Shown here piece by piece: positions 1 through 4,498 of a DNA stretch of 5,194 nucleotides. Numbering within the stretch: position 1 is the stretch's first letter; each line of letters starts with the position of its first letter. Location: positions 1-5,194 of the forward strand of contig PWXL01000221.1 of NCBI GenBank assembly GCA_003561145.1, written 5' to 3'. A model generated the notes under the pieces. That model saw only the letters and a list, made by a program, of their open reading frames with translations. It ran no database searches and was not told the DNA's origin. Source of the stretch: Candidatus Atribacteria bacterium (GTDB lineage: Bacteria > Atribacterota > Atribacteria > Atribacterales > Atribacteraceae). A program made the translations under genes and the position numbers.

Positions 1-129
1 CAAGCTCTTACCCTCACCGCCATTGTTATCAGCGCAAGCACCACCGCACTTCTGTTAACTTTGGTTGTGGAACTCAACCGGCTGTGCCGTACCATTGCAA
101 TTGACTCCTTGCGGGGGCTCAAAGAATGA
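1..129 (+). CDS. mrpC: MrpC/MnhC (NuoK-like) antiporter subunit, C-terminal fragment
   Basis: The reading frame is open from the window edge and ends at TGA 127-129, so only the last 42 residues are present. It begins QALTLTAIVISASTTALLL, which matches the well-known pattern of the last transmembrane helix of MrpC/MnhC/NuoK proteins ('...LPQALVLTAIVI...TA...L'). A short polar tail ending in LRGLKE follows. MrpC is a small, three-helix membrane subunit of the Mrp Na+/H+ antiporter, homologous to complex I NuoK, and sits next to MrpD both in the complex and in operons. Here the next gene is MrpD-like, which supports the call. The start and promoter lie upstream of the window. The alternative is the equivalent MbhG-type subunit of a membrane-bound hydrogenase, which cannot be told apart from this fragment. 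Confidence 0.85.
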   Translation, partial: QALTLTAIVISASTTALLLTLVVELNRLCRTIAIDSLRGLKE

Positions 130-181
130 TTGCTTCACCCCAAGGGTGTCTGTCAAACTTCGAAAAGAGAGAGAAAAAACA
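130..181 (+). other. mrpC-mrpD intercistronic gap with small hairpin
   Basis: This is a 52-base spacer, unusually long for an operon whose next junction overlaps. It contains a short perfect hairpin, CACCC-caa-GGGTG (136-148). Near its end is a purine-rich stretch, AGAGAGAG (about 166-173), that is the only candidate ribosome binding site for the GTG at 182. No T-run follows the hairpin, so it does not look like a terminator. Whether it affects translation of the downstream gene is inference only. Confidence 0.3.
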
Positions 182-1717
182 GTGATTTTTTCTCCTGTCG
201 TGTTTGTTCTTCTTCCCCTGGGAACCGCTTTTATCATACCCCTGGTGGATCTCTTGCATGTTGCAACACGCAGAATCCTGGTCATCATTGCGGCTTCTTT
301 TTCCCTGTTCATAGGAGTTGTCATGCTTGTTTCAGCTTTGCCGGAGCTTTCGGCAGGAACATTTTTCCAATCCTATCATCTTTCCGGGTGGATTCCTCCC
401 TTTGGCATCACTCTTGCCCTTGACGGCCTGGGTCTTGTATTTTCAAGCCTGGTCACTCTCTTTTCTTTCCTGATTATCGTCTATTCCATAGGGTTTATCG
501 GTCATCACGAAGGCAAATACTACGTCCTGCTCTTTCTCTTCCAGGCTGGCTGCCAGGGAGTGGTGATGACTGGCGATATTTTCAACCTGTACGTTTTTAT
601 CGAACTTTCTGCCATAACGAGCTATGCCCTTGTTGCTTTCGAACGAAACCGTTCCGCCCTGGAAGCGGCAATCAAATACATGGTATACGGAATTCTGGCC
701 GGAGTGTTTATTTTTCTGGGGGTTATCATGATTTACCGCTCCCTGGGTACTCTCAATCTTGCCGAAATCGCCGCTCACTTCCACAGGATTCCCCTCCCCG
801 TGCAACGTACCTCGACAGTGTTCCTTTTAACGGGAATCCTCATCAAGCTCGGGATATTCCCTTTCCATTTCTGGATGGCCAAGGTCTACGGTTCAGCCCC
901 CGCCTCCGTGTCGGCTTTGCTGTCCGGAACATTGGCAAAAGTCAATATATATATTTTCCTGCGTCTTTTCTGGTTTGGTACGGGTTTCAACGTACTCAGT
1001 GAAGCCGGTTGGGACCGGCTCCTCTTGGGGGGAGCGCTGCTTTCCACGATCCTGGGCCATGTATTTGCGCTGCGGGAAACAGAAGTGAAACGCATGCTCG
1101 CGTTTTCCAGCATGGGAAATATGGGAATTATCGTTGCCGTGCTTTCTTTGAATACGGCGCTTGCCCTCTACGCTGCTTTAATACACGTCATTTTTCACGC
1201 GCTGATGAAAACCGGGCTATTCCTCAGCGCCGGCTATTTTCTCCGCGCCCGCGAAGGATCAAAAGAACGCTCCTTTGTGGGCGCGGCCTACAGGAAGCTG
1301 CCGATTTTCATTGGATTCATCATATTCGCTTTAGCCATGATCGGTCTTCCGCCTCTCAACGGATTTTTCAGCAAATGGTTCACCCTGCAAGCGTTTCTTG
1401 AAAAGGATATATATTTTGCGATAGCCTTCATCCATTCAGGAAGCGTCCTGGGTATATTATATTATCTCCCTTTCGTGCGCCAGGGAATGCTGGGAGTGAA
1501 AAGAAGAGAGGAGCAAAAAAAATTTCCCTCTCATAACGCGAGTGTGTTTTATCACGAACGGTTCGTGACGAGCGTGGTCTACATCCTTATACTCTTTGTT
1601 GTTCTCAGCGGTTTGCTTCCTTTTGTCTATCCGGATCCTCTCGAAACCGTGATAGCTGAATTAGCCGAGCCGAACCGCTATATCGAACGTGTTTTAGGGG
1701 GACTTATCTATGAATGA
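182..1717 (+). CDS. mrpD: MrpD/MnhD-like Na+/H+ antiporter subunit (NuoN/complex I antiporter family)
   Basis: This 511-residue polytopic membrane protein has about 14 hydrophobic segments, as expected for MrpD (about 490-500 aa). Family signatures are clear: GDIFNLYVFIELSAI with the TM5 glutamate E141; a TM7 segment with K222 followed by FPFHFW; SAPASVSALLSG followed by the TM8 lysine K253; VKRMLAFSSMGNMG; and a FHALMKTGLFL segment with K343. In this family these charged residues form the proton path, and MrpD is one of the two main ion-translocating subunits. I chose GTG at 182 because it puts the first helix (IFSPVVFVLLPLG) right at the N-terminus. The frame is open upstream to 65, but that sequence overlaps mrpC and is polar and not family-like. 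GTG at 146 is a weaker alternative. The ribosome binding site is poor (AGAGAGAG). The 3' end overlaps the next gene by 8 bp. A charged loop with KRREEQKK (encoded about 1498-1520) is probably cytoplasmic. Confidence 0.9.
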   Translation: MIFSPVVFVLLPLGTAFIIPLVDLLHVATRRILVIIAASFSLFIGVVMLVSALPELSAGTFFQSYHLSGWIPPFGITLALDGLGLVFSSLVTLFSFLIIVYSIGFIGHHEGKYYVLLFLFQAGCQGVVMTGDIFNLYVFIELSAITSYALVAFERNRSALEAAIKYMVYGILAGVFIFLGVIMIYRSLGTLNLAEIAAHFHRIPLPVQRTSTVFLLTGILIKLGIFPFHFWMAKVYGSAPASVSALLSGTLAKVNIYIFLRLFWFGTGFNVLSEAGWDRLLLGGALLSTILGHVFALRETEVKRMLAFSSMGNMGIIVAVLSLNTALALYAALIHVIFHALMKTGLFLSAGYFLRAREGSKERSFVGAAYRKLPIFIGFIIFALAMIGLPPLNGFFSKWFTLQAFLEKDIYFAIAFIHSGSVLGILYYLPFVRQGMLGVKRREEQKKFPSHNASVFYHERFVTSVVYILILFVVLSGLLPFVYPDPLETVIAELAEPNRYIERVLGGLIYE

Positions 1718-3146
1718 AGTATTCCCCACAATGCATACCGCTCATTTCCTGATGGGTTTCGGCCTCCTGCTCATGGTCCTCATAGGAGCCTATGCGGCGA
1801 GATATTACCACACCCAAAGGACCCTTTTTTACCTGTTACTGGCTTTCTTTACCATGGCTTTCGCCATTGTTATTTATACAACGGATTGGATATATTTCAT
1901 TATCGCCTGGGAAGGCGTTACCATAACCACGACCGCTATGATAATGTGGGCGGAAAGGCGCCTTGCAGCTCAATATTTCCTCATCCAGTTTACCGGGAGC
2001 AATATTCTTTTTTTCGCGATAATTATGGCTCTTCGCGAAGGATATGGCATGGTATCACCGATCGAGGAACCCTGGCTTCAAATCCTCTTTATATTCGGGC
2101 TGGGAACCAAGAGTGCGTTGCTGGGGCTTCATTTCTGGCTTCCTCCCGTCCATAGCCGCGCACACACCCCCGTATCGGCGCTTTTATCCGGTTGGTCTGT
2201 CAACCTGGGATTCGTTATGATGCTCCGCCTTTTGCCCGAAGGAAACAGCGTACTCTTTTTTACCGGCTTGGCCATGATTTTTTACGGCGGAGCGAGAGCC
2301 TTTCTGTCTACGGACTACAAAGTACTGTTGGCATACAGCACCCTCAGCCAGCTGGGATACATAGCCCTGGGGGTTGGAAGCGGAACTGTGCTGGGCCAGA
2401 TGGGAGCGGTCCTCCACATGGTCGTTCACGGTATAGCTAAAACCACGCTGTTTCTCGGGAGTGGTTTGTGGGAAAAAGAATGCCGTGGAAGGATTATTTA
2501 TCGTTTTGGACAAGCATTTTACCACCATCCGGTGAACGCGGTAAATACCATAGTGGGGTTTTCCTCTTTGATGGGCATGGTATTTCTCGCAGGTTTCCAT
2601 ACGAAAAACCTTATCAAACATGGTACAGCAGAAATCTATGCAGTTGGATTTTTACTGTATGGAGCGACGCTTATTACAGTTTTATATGCCATGCGTTTCT
2701 TGTGGTGGGGTATCCTGAAAGACATCGTAACGAAAACAGCCCAAAAAAGCCGGGAAAAGGTTTCCTGTTATTACCGGGCGGGAGCGTATGAAAAAGCCCC
2801 TCTCATGATCGGTTCGTTGTTGCTTCTCGTGTTTGGCATATATCCTCCACTTATATATATGCTCATGGGGGTGGAAGATCCGCAAGTAGTCATTCTCTGG
2901 TGGCCGACTATGATCGAAAATATTTTCTTCCTCTTAGGCGGGGTAGCTTTGCTCGCAGTCACCAAAGGATTGTTTTTCCCGGTGAGACCCGTACCTTCCC
3001 TCAACCGCATGCTGGAACTGGTGGTAACGGGAACAAGAAAGCTATCCAACGGTGTCTATCACCTCGTGTTTCCCTCTTTTCAATACCAACTCCTCTGGAT
3101 ACCGCTGATTATCCTTTTTTTTCTCATATGGATCAACTTTTCATAG
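1710..3146 (+). CDS. Second, divergent MrpD/NuoL-family antiporter-like subunit
   Basis: This 478-residue polytopic membrane protein of the proton-conducting complex I/Mrp family has about 12-13 hydrophobic segments. Family landmarks are WEGVTITTTAMIMW with E68, GLGTKSALLGLHFWLPPVHS with K134 and H141, HTPVSALLSG (152-161), LLAYSTLSQLGYIALG (206-221) and HGIAKTTLFLGSG with K244. Two things set it apart from the upstream MrpD. The key glutamate comes about 73 residues earlier, so roughly two N-terminal helices are missing. The position of the TM8 lysine (K253 upstream) is N165 here. ATG 1710 sits inside ATGAATGA, which also contains the stop of mrpD, so translation is probably coupled. An AGGGGG site lies 8 nt upstream (1696-1701). 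It is the last gene of the operon. It may be a structural or specialised ion-channel partner in an Mbh/Mrp-type complex. The family is certain; the exact subunit name is not. Confidence 0.82.
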   Translation: MNEVFPTMHTAHFLMGFGLLLMVLIGAYAARYYHTQRTLFYLLLAFFTMAFAIVIYTTDWIYFIIAWEGVTITTTAMIMWAERRLAAQYFLIQFTGSNILFFAIIMALREGYGMVSPIEEPWLQILFIFGLGTKSALLGLHFWLPPVHSRAHTPVSALLSGWSVNLGFVMMLRLLPEGNSVLFFTGLAMIFYGGARAFLSTDYKVLLAYSTLSQLGYIALGVGSGTVLGQMGAVLHMVVHGIAKTTLFLGSGLWEKECRGRIIYRFGQAFYHHPVNAVNTIVGFSSLMGMVFLAGFHTKNLIKHGTAEIYAVGFLLYGATLITVLYAMRFLWWGILKDIVTKTAQKSREKVSCYYRAGAYEKAPLMIGSLLLLVFGIYPPLIYMLMGVEDPQVVILWWPTMIENIFFLLGGVALLAVTKGLFFPVRPVPSLNRMLELVVTGTRKLSNGVYHLVFPSFQYQLLWIPLIILFFLIWINFS

Positions 3147-3176
3147 CAGAAAAAGGTGCTGGAAGATACAAAACAT

Positions 3177-3224
3177 GGAGGGGGCAAGAGAGAAAAAATC
3201 TTCCTCCCCTGCCCGTACTTTTTT
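3177..3224 (+). terminator. Terminator hairpin between convergent operons
   Basis: A GGAGGGGGCAAGA arm (3177-3189) can pair with UCUUCCUCCCC (3199-3209), with a bulged A and a bulged C, around a 9-nt A-rich loop. A competing pairing, GGGCA (3182-3186) with UGCCC (3210-3214), brings the stem base close to the T6 run at 3219-3224. It lies 30 nt after the stop of the last antiporter gene and directly after the superoxide reductase stop on the other strand. On the - strand the same hairpin has only short T-runs after it, so it should be more efficient for the + strand operon. The placement is strong evidence; the 4-9 nt gap before the T-run makes it less than canonical. Confidence 0.55.
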
Positions 3225-3619
3225 CAGCTTACACTCACGGACTTTTCAGAGTTCCATAGTCCGTGTATGTTGCAGTAGGAAGTCGCAAACAACGTCCCTG
3301 CTGTATCAACCCGCACCGAGAAACACGAGTGAGGAGCCGTGTAGGCCGGGCCCTGGTTGGCTCCTTCCACGGATTCTCCGTGCGCTAAGTATTCAAAGCG
3401 AGCGACTTCATAGGGGTACTTCCCGCCGTCCGGGAGGAAGGTGACGGTAATCCAGCGGATGTGATGTTCGGTAGTATTGGGGTGGGGTATTTCTTTCCCG
3501 ATGCTTACGGAAAAATGGGTAAACTCGCCCTTTGTGACAGAATCGGGACCCTCGATAACCGGAACATGCTTCTCCTGCTTCCAATCTGCTTCCTGAAACA
3601 AGTTTTCAAATTTCGACAT
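3224..3619 (-). CDS. sor: Superoxide reductase (short desulfoferrodoxin/neelaredoxin type)
   Basis: This 131-residue protein is the catalytic domain of superoxide reductase, which reduces superoxide to hydrogen peroxide at a mononuclear non-haem Fe(His)4Cys centre, without making O2, in the cytoplasm of anaerobes. The visible motifs are EKHVPVIE (E16, K17, H18), HPNTTEHHI (H46, H52) and CNIHG (C116, H119). The ligand set H18, H46, H52, H119 and C116 has the same spacing as the well-studied archaeal enzyme, and E16-K17 match its active-site Glu-Lys pair. It lacks the N-terminal desulforedoxin domain with its Cys4 iron, so it is the one-iron class. The start is ATG 3619, with GGGAGG 7-8 nt upstream. 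An open extension to 3670 overlaps rubrerythrin and is not family-like. It follows rubrerythrin by 14 bp and is surely co-transcribed. Its electron donor, normally rubredoxin, is not in the window. Confidence 0.96.
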   Translation of the reverse strand: MSKFENLFQEADWKQEKHVPVIEGPDSVTKGEFTHFSVSIGKEIPHPNTTEHHIRWITVTFLPDGGKYPYEVARFEYLAHGESVEGANQGPAYTAPHSCFSVRVDTAGTLFATSYCNIHGLWNSEKSVSVS

Positions 3620-3621
3620 GA

Positions 3622-3631
3622 TATACCTCCC
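3622..3631 (-). promoter_or_regulatory. Shine-Dalgarno site of sor
   Basis: On the - strand GGGAGGTATA lies directly before the sor start and fills most of the 14-bp gap after the rubrerythrin stop. It fixes the start at 3619. The same ten bases precede rubrerythrin at 4142-4151. Confidence 0.85.
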
Positions 3632-3633
3632 TT

Positions 3634-4137
3634 CTAAAAAGATTTGAATGTTTCTTTCTTGGCACCGCACACCGGGCAGATATCCGGTGGAGTACCCTCA
3701 ACAGTATATCCACAAACCGGACATATAAACATGGTGTCGATGTTGATGTCCTGGTTTTTCTGAGCTGTTTCACGGGCATCATTATACATCTTGGCGTGGA
3801 TCTTTTCAGCGCTCCAGGCGTAATGAGTAGAAAGCTCCGCTCCTTTTTCATCTTGAAAACGAGCTGTGTTATTATATACGGGATACATTTCTTCTACTTC
3901 AAAAGTTTCACCATCGATAGCGACACCAAGGTTCTGAGGAGTGTCGTTGACCATGCCGAGCTCACGGTAATGATTTGTCGCATGGACCTGTTCCGCATAG
4001 GCTATAGCCCGAAAGAGGCGGGCGATGTTCGGTTTGCCTGCTTTTTCGGCAACATCCGAATAAATAAGATAACGCATATGTGCTTGAGACTCTCCAGCGA
4101 ATGCCGTTTCAAGAAATTCCTTTGTCATCTTATGCAT
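3634..4137 (-). CDS. rbr: Rubrerythrin
   Basis: This 167-residue cytoplasmic enzyme reduces hydrogen peroxide to water using a diiron centre fed by a rubredoxin-type iron. The N-terminal four-helix ferritin-like domain (about 1-130) shows the diiron ligands: E16 in AGESQAH, E49 and H52 in YAEQVH, E80 and E83 in EVEEMY, and E111 and H114 in AEKIH. The C-terminal rubredoxin domain (about 135-167) has two CPVCG knuckles: C139 and C142, then C154 and C157. All expected ligands are present, and the length is slightly short of the 191-aa Desulfovibrio protein, typical for the compact anaerobe form. The start at ATG 4137 is set by GGGAGG 8 nt upstream; the in-frame ATG at 4128 would be too far from it. 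It is the first gene of a two-gene operon with superoxide reductase, which produces the peroxide that rubrerythrin removes. Regulation is likely by a peroxide sensor (see the palindrome at 4162-4175). Confidence 0.97.
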   Translation of the reverse strand: MHKMTKEFLETAFAGESQAHMRYLIYSDVAEKAGKPNIARLFRAIAYAEQVHATNHYRELGMVNDTPQNLGVAIDGETFEVEEMYPVYNNTARFQDEKGAELSTHYAWSAEKIHAKMYNDARETAQKNQDINIDTMFICPVCGYTVEGTPPDICPVCGAKKETFKSF

Positions 4138-4141
4138 TGTC

Positions 4142-4151
4142 TATACCTCCC
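4142..4151 (-). promoter_or_regulatory. Shine-Dalgarno site of rbr
   Basis: GGGAGGTATA on the - strand has its GGAGG core 8 nt before ATG 4137. It is a strong site and decides the start. With the predicted +1 near 4155, the 5' leader would be only about 18 nt. Confidence 0.85.
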
Positions 4152-4161
4152 CTATCAATTC

Positions 4162-4175
4162 ATTATAATTATAAT
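4162..4175. promoter_or_regulatory. 14-bp palindrome over the -10 box, candidate PerR-type operator
   Basis: ATTATAATTATAAT reads the same on both strands and covers the -10 box of rbr. The PerR consensus is TTATAAT-n-ATTATAA; here the first half is perfect and the second matches at 5 of 7 positions. PerR, a Fur-family peroxide sensor, controls rubrerythrin and superoxide reductase genes in several anaerobic Firmicutes. The palindrome is seen; the regulator is inferred. An AT-rich promoter core can give such symmetry by chance. Confidence 0.4.
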
Positions 4176-4190
4176 AGAATAACTTAACAA
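4162..4190 (-). promoter_or_regulatory. Sigma70-type promoter of the rbr-sor operon
   Basis: On the - strand a TTGTTA -35 box (4190-4185) is followed by exactly 17 bases and a perfect TATAAT -10 box (4167-4162). The predicted transcription start is near 4155. Directly upstream, two A-tracts (A6 and A7 on the - strand, + positions 4196-4201 and 4207-4213) fall at about -41 to -58 and resemble an UP element. Position, spacing and consensus all agree; only a mapped 5' end is missing. Confidence 0.75.
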
Positions 4191-4228
4191 GATGGTTTTT
4201 TATTCCTTTTTTTACTGCTGATATACCG

Positions 4229-4243
4229 CTCCCTTTGAGGGAG
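4229..4243. repeat. Short inverted repeat CTCCCT-ttg-AGGGAG
   Basis: This is a perfect 6-bp stem with a 3-nt loop, located upstream of the rbr promoter. No T-run follows on either strand, so it is not an intrinsic terminator. No function can be assigned. Confidence 0.3.
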
Positions 4244-4270
4244 ACACAGGGTACAATAGGTTACGAAGGA

Positions 4271-4298
4271 GGATTCAGGATTCAGGATTCAGGATTCA
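4271..4298. repeat. Perfect tandem repeat GGATTCA x4
   Basis: Four exact head-to-tail copies of the heptamer GGATTCA cover 28 bases of intergenic DNA between the divergent rbr operon and the CPBP gene. A partial fifth unit (GA) follows. The unit length of 7 would shift frame if translated, and no gene covers it. It resembles the short heptanucleotide tandem repeats known from the intergenic DNA of several bacteria, including cyanobacteria. The copy number is likely to vary between strains. Confidence 0.95.
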
Positions 4299-4329
4299 GA
4301 ATATGTGAAGCACCGCACAAGTGACCACG

Positions 4330-4355
4330 CACCGTACAGTTCCTCATGGACGGTG
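4330..4355. repeat. Hairpin CACCGT ... ACGGTG
   Basis: CACCGT (4330-4335) is complementary to ACGGTG (4350-4355). Two further pairs form inside, after one mismatch (CA 4337-4338 with TG 4347-4348), leaving an 8-nt loop. It is not followed by a T-run. It may be part of a decayed repeat element together with the neighbouring heptads. Confidence 0.4.
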
Positions 4356-4364
4356 AGGGGTGAG
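4351..4364. repeat. Heptad pair CGGTGAG GGGTGAG
   Basis: Two adjacent 7-base units differ at one position. On the - strand they read CTCACCC CTCACCG, close to the CTCACGR units at 4455-4482 but in the opposite orientation. Being so short, this is weak evidence alone; it gains weight from the other two 7-base arrays in the same gap. Confidence 0.4.
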
Positions 4365-4383
4365 GAGGCTGAAAGCCAGTGAA

Positions 4384-4413
4384 TTGTATGTAGGGGGCAG
4401 GTAGTCGTAAAAT
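4384..4413 (+). promoter_or_regulatory. Possible weak promoter for the CPBP gene
   Basis: TTGTAT (4384-4389), an 18-base spacer and TAAAAT (4408-4413) form a sub-consensus sigma70 arrangement upstream of the CPBP start at 4499. The -35 box matches at only 3 of 6 positions. The 11-bp inverted repeat at 4411-4445 would lie across the start of transcription. No better candidate was seen in the gap. Confidence 0.22.
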
Positions 4414-4445
4414 CCGTAAGGTGTACCTTGCACTCCTTACGGATT
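4411..4445. repeat. Perfect 11-bp inverted repeat
   Basis: AATCCGTAAGG (4411-4421) and CCTTACGGATT (4435-4445) are exact reverse complements separated by 13 bases. As RNA this gives a strong stem-loop about 55 nt before the CPBP start codon. The + strand shows no T-run after it. On the - strand it is followed by only TTTT-poor sequence (GGATTTTACG), so a terminator is unlikely. It could be a protein binding site, a leader hairpin or the end of a decayed mobile repeat. Confidence 0.85.
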
Positions 4446-4454
4446 ATAAACCGG

Positions 4455-4482
4455 CTCACGACTTTCGACTCACGGTTCACGG
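4455..4482. repeat. Degenerate heptad array CTCACGA CTTTCGA CTCACGG TTCACGG
   Basis: Four consecutive 7-base units with consensus YTCACGR end 16 bases before the CPBP start codon. They are imperfect, unlike the GGATTCA array, which suggests an older or decayed repeat. The frame upstream of the CPBP start runs through this array, which argues against an earlier start for that gene. Confidence 0.75.
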
Positions 4483-4498
4483 TATCTACGGGGGAAAT

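Noticed and set aside
65..181. N-terminal extension of MrpD to 65
   Set aside because: It overlaps the mrpC coding end in another frame, is polar and cysteine-rich, and has no similarity to MrpD N-termini; the first helix starts right after GTG 182.
2184..2621. Minus-strand open frame inside the second antiporter gene
   Set aside because: It is antisense to a well-conserved membrane protein region and rich in H, Q and P in the way of shadow frames; no ribosome site was seen.
1..3146. Membrane-bound hydrogenase or complex I operon
   Set aside because: No hydrogenase large or small subunit, NuoH-like or iron-sulfur subunit is visible; only antiporter-type subunits are present in this window.
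3620..3670. Extended start of superoxide reductase at 3670
   Set aside because: The extra 17 residues overlap the end of rubrerythrin and would include the ribosome site GGGAGG; the family N-terminus begins near residue 1 of the ATG 3619 form.
3796..4182. Plus-strand open frame opposite rubrerythrin
   Set aside because: It is fully antisense to a gene with complete metal-ligand motifs, has no family-like sequence and is best explained as a shadow.
4235..4257. Plus-strand promoter TTGAGG ... TACAAT
   Set aside because: The spacer is only 11 bases, far below the usual 16-18, and no gene start lies close by.
4271..4298. CRISPR array
   Set aside because: The units are 7 bases with no spacers between them; CRISPR repeats are about 23-47 bases with unique spacers.
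4289..4480. Small minus-strand open frame of 63 codons in the intergenic gap
   Set aside because: It runs through repeats and the inverted repeat and has no clear ribosome site or recognisable protein features.
4421..4498. Extended CPBP start at GTG 4421
   Set aside because: The added 26 residues are encoded by one arm of the inverted repeat and the heptad array, and no good ribosome site precedes the GTG.
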